Positions 8,234 through 16,661 are shown, counted from the stretch's first letter. The stretch is 19,588 nucleotides of DNA from Deferribacteraceae bacterium UBA1873 (GCA_002338145.1 DDHP01000001.1:20501-40088), one strand, 5' to 3'. The notes: a model not told the origin generated them from the sequence alone. Made by a program: numbers and translations.

Positions 8234-8758
8234 ATGAAAAAATTGACCGCAATCAGTTTAATGTTTATTTTTGCATTGACATCAATGGCTTTTGCTGAAC
8301 TGAAAATAGGTGTTGTTGATATGCAAAGGGCTTTGGATGAGTGTGATGCCGGCAAGGAGGCCGCCACAAAAATGGAGCAGGAGTACAAAGAGATGCAGGC
8401 AAAAATTCAGAAAAGAAGGGACGAACTTCAGAATATGCAGGCAGAGCTTAACAGTCAAAGCGGGGTATTGTCGGAGAAGGCAAAAAATGAAAAGATGGCT
8501 GAGTATCAGACAAAGTTGAAAAATTTGCAAAGGATGGTGGAGGATTCTAATCAGGAACTGAAAAGAAAAGAACGCACCTATGTCAGCGAGATTGCTAATG
8601 ATCTGACTGAAGTTACAATGAAACTTGGGGAAGAACTGGGGTATGATATCGTAATGGAAAAACAGGAAGGTGGCGTTGTTTACAATGCAGATACTGTTGA
8701 CATAACACCCCTGGTTATTGAGCGATACAACAAAGAGTGGAATGCTGAGAATAATTGA
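8234..8758 (+). CDS. skp: Periplasmic chaperone Skp/OmpH family
   Basis: Holdase chaperone that carries unfolded outer-membrane proteins across the periplasm to BamA. The 174-residue precursor has a clear signal peptide (MKKLTAISLMFIFALTSMAFA, cleavage after A21). The mature part opens with LKIGVVDMQRAL, the typical OmpH start. A long charged helical stretch (about 35-125), rich in K, E, Q and M, would form the coiled-coil tentacles of the trimer. The C-terminal YDIVMEKQEGGVVYNADTVDITPLVI returns to the beta body, as in the family. The position between bamA and lpxD is the classic one. Confidence 0.94.
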   Translation: MKKLTAISLMFIFALTSMAFAELKIGVVDMQRALDECDAGKEAATKMEQEYKEMQAKIQKRRDELQNMQAELNSQSGVLSEKAKNEKMAEYQTKLKNLQRMVEDSNQELKRKERTYVSEIANDLTEVTMKLGEELGYDIVMEKQEGGVVYNADTVDITPLVIERYNKEWNAENN

Positions 8759-8760
8759 TT

Positions 8761-9774
8761 ATGAAGCTTAGTTATATTGTCGAAAAAATTGGTGCCAGGC
8801 TTTCGGGTGAAGATGCGGATGTGGGAAATCTTTCTGATATCACAGAAATAGTTGATAACTCACTTGTGCTTGTGAGTGATATAAAAATGTTTGAGCGCTA
8901 TGACACTTCAAAGGCTTCTGCTTTTCTCGTTCCTACAAAACTATTTGATAAATATAGCAATATTTTCAATAAGCCAGCTATTCTTGTGGACGATTATAAG
9001 TATGCTTTAAAATGTATCATAGACATATTTTATCCTGATGAGCAGCCGGCCGGATTTATTTCTGAATCCGCATATGTGGATAAAAATGCAGTAGTTGCGG
9101 ATGATGTTTATATTGGAAATAATGTCAGCATAGGTTTTCGCAGTAAAATCGGGAAAGCCTGTGAAATATATGCCGGCGCAGTAATAGGAAAAAATGTTTC
9201 CATCGGTGATAACTGCAGGATTTATCCCAATGTATCAATATATGACAACTGTATTATAGGTAACAACGTGATTATCCATGCGGGAACGGTTGTTGGCTCT
9301 GACGGTTTCGGTTTTGTCAATACAAAAGAGGGGCACTTAAAAATTAAGCACGTAGGGCGTGTTGTTGTAGAGGATAATGTTGAAATAGGTTCCAACTGCT
9401 CTGTGGATAAAGGTACACTTTCTTCTACTGTTATCGGAGAGGGAACGAAAATTGACAACCAGGTTCAGATTGGACATAATGTAAAAATTGGTAAACATTG
9501 TATAATAGTTTCTCAAACAGGTATCGGCGGAAGTTCGAATATCGGAAATTTTGTTGTTTTTGGTGGACAGGTTGGTATTGCTGATCATGTTAATGTGGCT
9601 GATGGTGTTATGATAGGCTCCAAATCCGGCGTATCTTCCAATATTGATAAAAAGGGAATCTATTCAGGAGCACCTGTTCTGGATCACAAACTTTGGCGTA
9701 GAAATGCAACCGCTTTTAAGGATTTATATAAAGTTGTCAGGTATGTAAAGAAAAAAGAGGGAGAGGACAAATGA
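8761..9774 (+). CDS. lpxD: UDP-3-O-(3-hydroxyacyl)glucosamine N-acyltransferase LpxD
   Basis: Third step of lipid A synthesis: adds a hydroxyacyl chain from ACP to the 2-amino group of the acylated UDP-glucosamine. The protein has 337 residues, with an N-terminal uridine-binding domain (1-100), a left-handed beta-helix of hexapeptide repeats (about 101-290, recurring I/V-G-x-x) and a helical C-terminus. The catalytic histidine is H239 in QIGHN, the same number as in the E. coli enzyme. I start at ATG 8761; an in-frame TTG at 8755 overlaps the skp stop and would add two residues. No clear ribosome binding site is seen, so coupling to skp is likely. Confidence 0.96.
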   Translation: MKLSYIVEKIGARLSGEDADVGNLSDITEIVDNSLVLVSDIKMFERYDTSKASAFLVPTKLFDKYSNIFNKPAILVDDYKYALKCIIDIFYPDEQPAGFISESAYVDKNAVVADDVYIGNNVSIGFRSKIGKACEIYAGAVIGKNVSIGDNCRIYPNVSIYDNCIIGNNVIIHAGTVVGSDGFGFVNTKEGHLKIKHVGRVVVEDNVEIGSNCSVDKGTLSSTVIGEGTKIDNQVQIGHNVKIGKHCIIVSQTGIGGSSNIGNFVVFGGQVGIADHVNVADGVMIGSKSGVSSNIDKKGIYSGAPVLDHKLWRRNATAFKDLYKVVRYVKKKEGEDK

Positions 9775-10205
9775 ATATTGTAGATATCTTATCGAGACTA
9801 CCTCATAGATATCCTTTTCTGCTTGTAGACAGGGTTTTAAAAATAGATGGGGTCAAGCTGAAGGCTTTGAAGAATGTAACGTTTAACGAACAGTTTTTTC
9901 AGGGTCATTTTCCGGATAACCCAGTGATGCCTGGCGTACTTATTGTTGAGGCACTTGCGCAGGCAGGCGGATTTTTGGCCTTTACGAAGATAGATGAGGA
10001 TAATGAGGGGGATTATCTTGTATATTTTATGGCTATAGAAAATGCAAAATTCAGAAAGCCTGTTGTACCAGGTGATAATTTGATATTGGAGATAGAATTA
10101 CTGAAACGTAAAAGAAATGTTTGGCGCATGAAAGGGATTGCTTCTGTGGAAGGTGAAACTGCCTGTGAAGCTGAGTTGATGGCCATGATCAGGGAGAAAG
10201 AATGA
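9771..10205 (+). CDS. fabZ: 3-hydroxyacyl-ACP dehydratase FabZ
   Basis: Dehydrates 3-hydroxyacyl-ACP in fatty acid elongation, competing with LpxA and LpxD for the same substrate. The 144-residue hot-dog protein has the catalytic histidine H46 in GHFPDNPVMPG and glutamate E60 in IVEALAQAGG, and the usual LPHRYPFLLVDRV opening (10-22). ATGA overlaps join it to lpxD upstream and to lpxA downstream, 4 bases each, so the three are translated together. GGGAGAGG upstream of ATG 9771 is the ribosome binding site. Confidence 0.97.
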   Translation: MNIVDILSRLPHRYPFLLVDRVLKIDGVKLKALKNVTFNEQFFQGHFPDNPVMPGVLIVEALAQAGGFLAFTKIDEDNEGDYLVYFMAIENAKFRKPVVPGDNLILEIELLKRKRNVWRMKGIASVEGETACEAELMAMIREKE

Positions 10206-10972
10206 TAGATAAGAGTGCTCAGATAAACTCTGATGCTGTAGTTGCAGAGACTGCTCAAGTGGACGCCGGAGCATTTATTGGTGAGGGCTGCAGAATAGGT
10301 GAAAATGTCAGAATCGGCAGAAACAGCATTGTTGAAGCGTATACCGAAATTGGTGATAACACAGTACTTTCCCCTAATGTTCATATAGGAGGAGCTCCTC
10401 AGGATATCGGATTTAAAAAAGAACCCACAAAATTGATTATAGGTAAAAACTGTACTATCAGAGAATTTGCCACAATTCACAGGGCTAGTACAAAGGAAGA
10501 TTGGGTTACTGAGGTGGGTGATAATTGTTATATAATGGCCACTTCGCATATCGGGCATGACTGCAAATTGGGTAATAATGTTATTGTTACTTCATATGTT
10601 GGTTTGTCCGGTCATGTTCATGTGGGTGATAACGTAGTATTAGGTGGAATGACAGGAATACATCAGTTTGTCAGAATTGGTAAAAATGCAATGATAGGTG
10701 GCGGTAGCGGAATAAGGAAAGATGTTCCTCCTTTTTGTCTGGTTGAAGGTAACCCCGCTGTTATACATGGATTAAATGTATTGGGGTTAAGGAGAAACGG
10801 ATTCAGCAAAAGCCAGCTTAATAATTTAAAAAAAGTGCTGAAAATATTTTTGGACAGATCAGTTGCTTTGGATAATGCTATAACAGCAATAAGGGAAATA
10901 TCTGATGCAGAAGAGGTCATTGCTTTTGCTGATTTTATTGAAAATTCCAAACGTGGCACTGTAAGGAGATAG
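10202..10972 (+). CDS. lpxA: UDP-N-acetylglucosamine acyltransferase LpxA
   Basis: First step of lipid A synthesis, transferring a 3-hydroxyacyl chain from ACP to the 3-position of UDP-GlcNAc. The 256-residue protein has hexapeptide repeats over about 1-190 and a helical tail. The catalytic histidine is H119 in SHIGHDC (115-121), matching H125 of E. coli, with H116 equivalent to H122. The KEPTKLIIG and GIHQFVRIG segments are also characteristic. The chain length it selects cannot be read reliably here. A Gfo/Idh dehydrogenase directly downstream raises the possibility of a 3-amino sugar substrate; see findings. Confidence 0.97.
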   Translation: MIDKSAQINSDAVVAETAQVDAGAFIGEGCRIGENVRIGRNSIVEAYTEIGDNTVLSPNVHIGGAPQDIGFKKEPTKLIIGKNCTIREFATIHRASTKEDWVTEVGDNCYIMATSHIGHDCKLGNNVIVTSYVGLSGHVHVGDNVVLGGMTGIHQFVRIGKNAMIGGGSGIRKDVPPFCLVEGNPAVIHGLNVLGLRRNGFSKSQLNNLKKVLKIFLDRSVALDNAITAIREISDAEEVIAFADFIENSKRGTVRR

Positions 10973-10974
10973 TT

Positions 10975-11949
10975 ATGTTGAAAATGGGACTTATAGGATT
11001 GGGGCGTATGGGAAAATATCATCTCAATCTTTATGATAGTATGAGGGATATACATCTGAAAGCTCTCTGTGATGTGGATGAGAAGACTTTACTGAACGCT
11101 TCCCATGGTAATGATGTTTTTGCCACAACAGACTATACTGAACTGTTGGACAAAGTTGATATGGTCACTGTTGCTGCACCTACAAGTTATCATTTTAAAA
11201 TAGTTAAAGACTGTCTGAAAGCCGGAAAACACGTTCTGGTGGAGAAACCTATTACTACTAATTTGCAGGAAGCAGAGGAGCTTTTCAATATAGCTGCGAA
11301 AAAAAATCTGGTATTGCATATCGGTCACGTGGAAAGATTTAACGGGGCCGTACAGGAATTGAAAAAAATTGTCAGGAACCCCTTTCTGATAGAATCCAGA
11401 AGAGTAGGGCCTTACGATGAAAGGGTAAAAAATGACAGTATTATTCTTGATTTGATGATACATGATATTGATATTATTCTTAATATTGTCGGCAAAGATG
11501 TGATAAATGTTGAGGCAAAAGGTAGCAAGGTTTATTCTAACCTGCCGGATTTTGCTTCGGTGAATCTTATTTTTGAGAACAACGCAGTTGCCAATATTAT
11601 TGTAAGTCGTATAACCCAAAAAAAGGACAGAACCCTCAGCATAAGTCAGGAAGACACTTTTGTATTTCTGGATTATACAAACCAGGATATAAATATTTAT
11701 CGTAAAGGCTCATCACAGCATATCTTCGGCGAGAGGGAACTCAGATACAAAAATGAGTATATTACCGAAAGGCTTTTCGTCTACAAAGATAACCCATTAA
11801 TGCTGGAAATAAGACATTTTGTGGATTGCGTTAAAGGCAATGTTCTTAGAATGATACCTGTGGAACATGAACTCCGGTCTCTTAAACTTGCTCTTAAAGT
11901 TGATGATATAATCAGTAAAAAAGAAGGTCGTTGCGAGGTACATGCTTGA
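10975..11949 (+). CDS. Gfo/Idh/MocA family NAD(P)-dependent oxidoreductase in the lipid A block
   Basis: A 324-residue sugar-type dehydrogenase. The N-terminal Rossmann fold carries GLIGLGRMG (5-13), and E90-K91-P92 is the conserved EKP of the family. The catalytic Dx3HxxD pattern is present as D159, H163 and D166. The substrate is not evident. Its position between lpxA and lpxI suggests a nucleotide sugar or lipid A precursor. One known family role is oxidising the 3-OH of UDP-GlcNAc (GnnA) before a GnnB aminotransferase acts, but no aminotransferase is adjacent. ATG 10975 is preceded by TAAGGAGA (10961-10968). It overlaps lpxI by 4 bases. Confidence 0.88.
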   Translation: MLKMGLIGLGRMGKYHLNLYDSMRDIHLKALCDVDEKTLLNASHGNDVFATTDYTELLDKVDMVTVAAPTSYHFKIVKDCLKAGKHVLVEKPITTNLQEAEELFNIAAKKNLVLHIGHVERFNGAVQELKKIVRNPFLIESRRVGPYDERVKNDSIILDLMIHDIDIILNIVGKDVINVEAKGSKVYSNLPDFASVNLIFENNAVANIIVSRITQKKDRTLSISQEDTFVFLDYTNQDINIYRKGSSQHIFGERELRYKNEYITERLFVYKDNPLMLEIRHFVDCVKGNVLRMIPVEHELRSLKLALKVDDIISKKEGRCEVHA

Positions 11950-12764
11950 AAATTGGCCTTATTGCCGGTTATGGTGAAATATCATTACTGGCTGCACGTA
12001 ATCTTAAAGAAAAAGGTTACAGTGTAATTACGGTCGCCCTGTCAGAAACGATTTCGGAAGATATGGAGCCTTTTAGTGACAGACTGTATAACGTAAGTGT
12101 CACGCAGGTCAAAAAGATACTTAAAATATTAAAAAAAGAAAATATATCCGAAATTGTCTTTGCAGGCAAAGTAACTAAGGAGCTCATCTATAACGATTTA
12201 AAGTTTGACCTGTTAGCTGTCAAAACACTTTTCAGCTTAAAAGACCGTAAGGACGACACCATCATGAATGCAGTGATTGAGCTTTTAAAAAAGGAAGGTA
12301 TAACAGTCCTCAAGCAAACGGAAATACTGGAGGATATTCTGGTGAGAAAAAAAATTATGTCCAGAAAAAAGCCCTCAAATAAACAGATGGAAGATGTATA
12401 TTTTGGCTTTAAAATAGCTAAAGAGCTTGGAAGGCTGGATGTGGGACAGACCGTTGTTGTGAAGGATAAGGCGGTAATGGCTTTGGAGGCAATAGAAGGG
12501 ACGGATGCAGCTATAGAAAGAGGCTGCCGGTTGGCTAAAAAAGATGCAGTTGTTGTAAAAACAGCAAAGCCCGGTCAGGATGAAAGGTTTGATGTCCCCA
12601 CCGTAGGTGTTGACACTTTGAAGAAAATATCCGATAATAATGGAGCGTTACTTGCAGTTGAGTCGGGAAAAACTTTTATAGTAAATGAGAAAAAGTGTGC
12701 TGAGTATGCTGATAAGAACGGTTTAGTATTTATATCTATTGAAGGGGTATTTTATGAAAGCTGA
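11946..12764 (+). CDS. lpxI: UDP-2,3-diacylglucosamine pyrophosphatase LpxI
   Basis: Hydrolyses UDP-2,3-diacylglucosamine to lipid X and UMP, replacing LpxH in many non-enterobacteria. The DUF1009/LpxI family is recognised from the opening LKIGLIAGYGEISLLAA, the segment GRLDVGQTVVVKDKAVMALE, EGTDAAIERG and KPGQDERFDVPTVG. D216 in RFDVP matches the aspartate reported as catalytic in Caulobacter LpxI. I start at TTG 11946, giving 272 residues, because GAGGT (11934-11938) is 7 bases upstream and TTGA overlaps the preceding stop. An upstream in-frame TTG at 11931 adds five residues. lpxB, often next, is absent here; a CheX-like gene overlaps the end instead. Confidence 0.94.
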   Translation: MKIGLIAGYGEISLLAARNLKEKGYSVITVALSETISEDMEPFSDRLYNVSVTQVKKILKILKKENISEIVFAGKVTKELIYNDLKFDLLAVKTLFSLKDRKDDTIMNAVIELLKKEGITVLKQTEILEDILVRKKIMSRKKPSNKQMEDVYFGFKIAKELGRLDVGQTVVVKDKAVMALEAIEGTDAAIERGCRLAKKDAVVVKTAKPGQDERFDVPTVGVDTLKKISDNNGALLAVESGKTFIVNEKKCAEYADKNGLVFISIEGVFYES

Positions 12765-13224
12765 GTATATTAATCCTTTTATTGAGTCTACGTTATCGGT
12801 TTTTAACACCATGATTGGTATTGAACCAAAAAAGCAAGATGTCTATATAAAAAAAGGGGATAACCCTTCATATGATATTTCCGGTGTTATAGGGCTAGCC
12901 GGTCAGGCTAATGGCTCTGTGGTTATCAGTATGCCTGAAGATTTGGCTCTCACTGTTGTTTCTAAATTTATGGGTGATGAGTGTACTGAGGTTAATGATG
13001 AAGTTATCGACGCTGTAGGTGAACTTATCAACATGATTGCCGGCAGCACAAAAAAAGTTTTTTCAGAAAAAGGACTCAGATTTAAGATATCCATACCTAA
13101 TGTAATTGTTGGAAAAGGCCACAAAATAAACAGACCAAGTACTGTGCCCTGTTTAGGTGTTAAATTTAACTGTGAAAACTCAGATTTCGTAGTCGAAGTA
13201 TCTCTGAAGGAAAATGGAAAATAG
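12754..13224 (+). CDS. CheX-type chemotaxis phosphatase
   Basis: A 156-residue protein of the CheC/CheX family, which dephosphorylates CheY-P. The active-site signature D/S-x3-E-x2-N followed about 22 residues later by P is intact: D86, E90, N93, P115. Only one such half-site is seen, which fits CheX (one) rather than CheC (usually two). Start ATG 12754 has GAAGGGG (12741-12747) upstream; an earlier in-frame ATG at 12739 adds five residues. It overlaps lpxI by 11 bases, so it should be translated with a lipid A gene. No other chemotaxis genes are in view. The alternative is a general CheX-domain regulator not tied to motility. Confidence 0.85.
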   Translation: MKAEYINPFIESTLSVFNTMIGIEPKKQDVYIKKGDNPSYDISGVIGLAGQANGSVVISMPEDLALTVVSKFMGDECTEVNDEVIDAVGELINMIAGSTKKVFSEKGLRFKISIPNVIVGKGHKINRPSTVPCLGVKFNCENSDFVVEVSLKENGK

Positions 13225-13230
13225 TTGTAG

Positions 13231-14019
13231 ATGTATTCTTTCCTGTTCTTTTTATTAGGACTAATTTTCGGGAGTTTTATGAACGTTCTAATATGCAGGC
13301 TTCCTAAAGGGGTATCGGTTGTATTTCCCTCTTCTAACTGCCCAAATTGCGGAGAAAGGATAAAATTTTTCGATAATATACCTGTATTAAGTTTTATCAT
13401 TCTTGGTGGCAGATGCAGATATTGTAATGAAAAAATTTCTTTTCGCTACCCTATGGTTGAAATGTCAACCGGTATTGTTTTTCTTTTTGTTTCTATGAAG
13501 TTTTATTTGCAGCCTGAACTGATAAAATACCTCGTTTTTACTTTTCTACTTCTTGCGGCAGCTTTTACCGATATGTTTACTGCGCTTGATGATGACTTTG
13601 AATGCGGAATAATACCTGACGAAATTTCTTTGGGCGGGACAGTTATTGGGCTGGCGTTTGCGTTTTTTTTCTATCCGGGCATATTTTACAGTATACTGGG
13701 GGCGGTGTGCGGTTTTTTGATACTTTGGCTGCCATCTTTTATGTATTATGTTGTTACCAAAAAAGAAGGCATGGGCGGGGGAGATCTAAAGTTGTTTGCC
13801 ATGATAGGCGCTTTTTTGGGAATAAAACCGCTGTTTTTTATTTTATTTTTTAGTTCTCTTTTCGGGGTTTTGGTTGGTTTACCTCTTATTTTGGTGAAAA
13901 AAAACAGGAATTTTCCCATACCTTTCGGCCCTTTTATTTCCCTTGCAACTATTTTTTATATTTTCTATGGTGATATACTGGTTTCAATTTACTTAAATAA
14001 AATGTTTTCAGGAGGATAA
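13231..14019 (+). CDS. pilD: Prepilin peptidase / type IV leader peptidase (A24 family)
   Basis: Inner-membrane aspartyl protease and N-methylase that matures type IV pilins and type II secretion pseudopilins. The 262-residue protein opens with GSFMNVLICRLPKG (14-27), typical of the methylase domain, with zinc cysteines C37-x-x-C40 and C62-x-x-C65. The GxGD motif appears as GGGD with D185. The first catalytic aspartate is D114 (AFTDMF) or one of D120-D122; the spacing to the IPD at 128-130 is wider than the common DLDxxxLPD form. The rest is hydrophobic, with about six to eight spans. Start ATG 13231 is 6 bases after the CheX gene and lacks a clear ribosome binding site. No pilin genes are in view. 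Confidence 0.93.
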   Translation: MYSFLFFLLGLIFGSFMNVLICRLPKGVSVVFPSSNCPNCGERIKFFDNIPVLSFIILGGRCRYCNEKISFRYPMVEMSTGIVFLFVSMKFYLQPELIKYLVFTFLLLAAAFTDMFTALDDDFECGIIPDEISLGGTVIGLAFAFFFYPGIFYSILGAVCGFLILWLPSFMYYVVTKKEGMGGGDLKLFAMIGAFLGIKPLFFILFFSSLFGVLVGLPLILVKKNRNFPIPFGPFISLATIFYIFYGDILVSIYLNKMFSGG

Positions 14020-14020
14020 T

Positions 14021-15220
14021 TTGTTATCAGTTGAAGAACAGATGCAGTATATAGAGCGCGGTGCAGAAGAGATAATTATATATGACGATTTGAAAAGGAA
14101 ACTTGAGGATTCAATAAAAAATAATAAGCCGTTAAGGATTAAGGCAGGTTTTGACCCCACTGCTCCTGATTTGCATTTGGGGCATACAGTTTTGATTCAA
14201 AAACTGAAACATTTTCAGGATTTGGGGCATCAAGTAATTTTTCTTATCGGTGACTTTACCGGAATGATAGGTGATCCATCCGGAAAATCAGAAACCAGGA
14301 AGGCTTTGACAGCTGAAGAAGTTAAGAAGAATGCTGAGACATATAAGGAGCAGGTTTTCAAAATACTGAATCCGGAGAAAACGGAGATAGCTTTTAACAG
14401 CCACTGGATGGGTAAAATGACTGCTGCTGACATGATTAGACTCTCCTCCTGTTATACTGTAGCCAGGATGCTTGAAAGGGATGATTTCACCAAAAGATAC
14501 AAGGCTAACAAAGCAATAGCAATTCATGAATTTTTATATCCGTTGGTTCAGGCTTATGATTCTGTGGCTCTGAAAGCTGATGTGGAGCTTGGGGGAACGG
14601 ATCAGAAATTTAATCTTCTTGTGGGTAGGGAAATCCAGAAAGCTTATGGACAGAAACCCCAGATAGCCCTCACCATGCCTATTTTAGAAGGGCTTGACGG
14701 TGTACAAAAAATGAGTAAGTCATTGAATAATTATGTGGGTATTACTGAAAATCCTGATGACATGTTCGGTAAATTAATGTCTGTATCAGATGATTTAATG
14801 TTTAGATATATGCTCCTGCTGAGTGACAGGAGTATGGAATCTATTGAAAACGTGAAAAGTGATATAAAGGCTGGCAAACTACATCCAATGAGAATAAAAA
14901 AAGACTTTGCTGCGGAAATAGTGGAGCGATTTCATAATAGGGCATCTGCCGAAAATGCAAGGAAAAATTTTGAAAAAGTTTTTTCCAAAAGAGAAAATCC
15001 GGATGAAATGCCTATAGTGGAATATACCGGCATGGATTTGCTAAAAATCATAAGAGATGTTAAATTTGCCCCAAGTAACAGTGAAGCCAGGAGACTGGCC
15101 AAACAAGGGGCTGTTTCTCTAAACGGTGAAAAGGTATACGATTTGGAAAGGATACCTGAGCCGGGAGAATATGTTTTAAAAGTTGGCAAGCGAAAATTTG
15201 CCAAACTAATATGTAAATAA
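14021..15220 (+). CDS. tyrS: Tyrosyl-tRNA synthetase
   Basis: Charges tRNA-Tyr; class I synthetase. The 399-residue protein has the HIGH-like motif HLGH (52-55) and KMSKS (230-234). The KMSKS version is that of the TyrZ-like bacterial subgroup rather than the KFGKS/T form of E. coli TyrS. GFDPTAPDLHLGH, GDFTGMIGDPSGKS and VELGGTDQKFNLLVGR confirm tyrosyl specificity. A C-terminal S4 RNA-binding domain (about 335-399) includes SNSEARRLAKQGAVSLNGEKV. The start is TTG 14021, preceded by AGGAGG (14010-14015). Confidence 0.97.
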   Translation: MLSVEEQMQYIERGAEEIIIYDDLKRKLEDSIKNNKPLRIKAGFDPTAPDLHLGHTVLIQKLKHFQDLGHQVIFLIGDFTGMIGDPSGKSETRKALTAEEVKKNAETYKEQVFKILNPEKTEIAFNSHWMGKMTAADMIRLSSCYTVARMLERDDFTKRYKANKAIAIHEFLYPLVQAYDSVALKADVELGGTDQKFNLLVGREIQKAYGQKPQIALTMPILEGLDGVQKMSKSLNNYVGITENPDDMFGKLMSVSDDLMFRYMLLLSDRSMESIENVKSDIKAGKLHPMRIKKDFAAEIVERFHNRASAENARKNFEKVFSKRENPDEMPIVEYTGMDLLKIIRDVKFAPSNSEARRLAKQGAVSLNGEKVYDLERIPEPGEYVLKVGKRKFAKLICK

Positions 15221-15233
15221 CGGGAGGGATATT

Positions 15234-16481
15234 GTGGTAACCGTTAAGCCTTTCAGAGGCGTAAGGTATAATTTGGAAAAAGCGTTACTGAAAAATGTTG
15301 TCTCTCCTCCGTATGATGTTATTAGTGAGGATGAGAAGGAAGCGTACAAGACAAAATCTCCTTATAATGTTGTTAAACTGATTTTACCGGAAGGTGAAGA
15401 CAAATATGAAAATGCCAGCAAAATTTATAATCAGTGGAAATCCGAGCGGGTATTGATAAAAGACGAATCCCCCTCCTACTATGTTTACGAACAGGAATAC
15501 CAATACGAAGGTAAAAATTATGTCCGAACAGGTTTTGTCGGTCTTTTGAAACTTGAAGAATTTGGCATTGGTAAGGTGTTTCCCCATGAAAAAACGCTGG
15601 CTGGGCCTAAAAAAGATCGCTTTGAGCTGATGAAGGCCTCTAAGGCAAATTTCAGCCAGATTTTTGGGCTTTATATGGATAAGGAAAATGAGCTGGATAA
15701 AATATTCACCAATGCTAAAAAAAATATGCCTGCGGCTTCAGCAGTGGATGATGAGGGTGTAAAAAACACTCTTTGGCTTATACAGGATCAGGATATTGTT
15801 AATAAAATATCCCGGTTTATGTCTGACAAGTCTATTTATATTGCAGACGGGCACCATCGGTATGAAACTGCTCTTAATCTGAGGGACTTTTTCAGAAAGC
15901 AGAATAAAGATGCAGCTGATGAAGTTAAACCTTATGATTTTGTTATGATGATGTTTGTCAATTTTTATGATGATGGCCTTAAAATATTTCCCACCCACAG
16001 AGTAGTGGATTTGGATGAAACTTTTGATGAAAAGGAATTTTTTAATAAACTCAAAAATTATTTTCACGTGGAGGAAATACAGGAAAACAACTATAGCGAG
16101 TTCCTGAAAAGGGATAATCACTGTAACATTGTTATGTTGATAGATGATAAATATTACGGTTTATCAGTCAAGGATGACAGTTACGAAAAGCTACATCCTG
16201 TTTACAGAAGGGTTGATACCTATGTACTGCAGGAACTGATACTTAAAGATGCTCTGGGGATGTCTGAGGAAAGATTGCTAAATAAAGAAGGGATTACATT
16301 TGTACAGAGTGAGGAGCAAATAAAGAAAATTGCCAGAAAGAAAAAATCTGTCGGTTTTATAATGAACGGAATACCTATAGATGTCGTCAGAGAAATATCA
16401 GAAACCGGTAATGTTATGCCTCAAAAATCTACCTATTTTTATCCGAAATTGCAGACAGGTCTTGTTTTTAACGATTTGTGA
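15234..16481 (+). CDS. DUF1015 domain-containing protein
   Basis: A soluble 415-residue protein of the DUF1015 family; I know of no established reaction. Family signatures are VSPPYDVI (23-30), FPHEKTL (116-122) and IADGHHRYETAL (203-214). The conserved histidines, aspartate and arginine of the last motif suggest a catalytic or nucleotide-binding site, which is inference. There is no signal peptide and no membrane segment. The start is GTG 15234, with GGGAGGG (15222-15228) 5 bases upstream. It is the last gene before the terminator at 16490-16512 and so probably the end of the upstream transcription unit. Confidence 0.9.
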   Translation: MVTVKPFRGVRYNLEKALLKNVVSPPYDVISEDEKEAYKTKSPYNVVKLILPEGEDKYENASKIYNQWKSERVLIKDESPSYYVYEQEYQYEGKNYVRTGFVGLLKLEEFGIGKVFPHEKTLAGPKKDRFELMKASKANFSQIFGLYMDKENELDKIFTNAKKNMPAASAVDDEGVKNTLWLIQDQDIVNKISRFMSDKSIYIADGHHRYETALNLRDFFRKQNKDAADEVKPYDFVMMMFVNFYDDGLKIFPTHRVVDLDETFDEKEFFNKLKNYFHVEEIQENNYSEFLKRDNHCNIVMLIDDKYYGLSVKDDSYEKLHPVYRRVDTYVLQELILKDALGMSEERLLNKEGITFVQSEEQIKKIARKKKSVGFIMNGIPIDVVREISETGNVMPQKSTYFYPKLQTGLVFNDL

Positions 16482-16489
16482 CTTTTTTC

Positions 16490-16512
16490 GGGGTATCTCT
16501 TAAAGATACCCC
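16490..16512 (+). terminator. Rho-independent terminator after the DUF1015 gene
   Basis: GGGGTATCT (16490-16498) and AGATACCCC (16504-16512) form a perfect 9-bp stem around CTTAA. ATCTTTAT follows, a moderate T tract. It starts 9 bases after the DUF1015 stop and precedes a region with its own promoter-like elements, so it likely ends the long upstream transcript. Confidence 0.75.
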
Positions 16513-16661
16513 ATCTTTATAAATTGAATTTTACAGAAATAAATCTGTTAGCGGGATACAAAATTTTTTTCATCTTTGTTCAATTTTTAATGGTCATAAA
16601 ATTTATTTCATAATTTCTTAAATATATCAATAGGTTTTGCGATAATTCTGTTTAAACCAAT

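Noticed and set aside
9061..9660. Repeated short DNA words in lpxD (and similarly in lpxA, 10202-10760)
   Set aside because: They reflect the hexapeptide repeats of the left-handed beta-helix proteins, not DNA repeats or a CRISPR array.
10013..10558. Antisense reading frame of about 180 codons across fabZ and lpxA
   Set aside because: It lies wholly opposite two well-supported genes, has no recognisable domain and no ribosome binding site, and its composition is that of a frame shadow.
12903..13400. Antisense reading frame of about 165 codons across the CheX-like and prepilin peptidase genes
   Set aside because: It spans two real genes and their junction, with no domain or start signal of its own.
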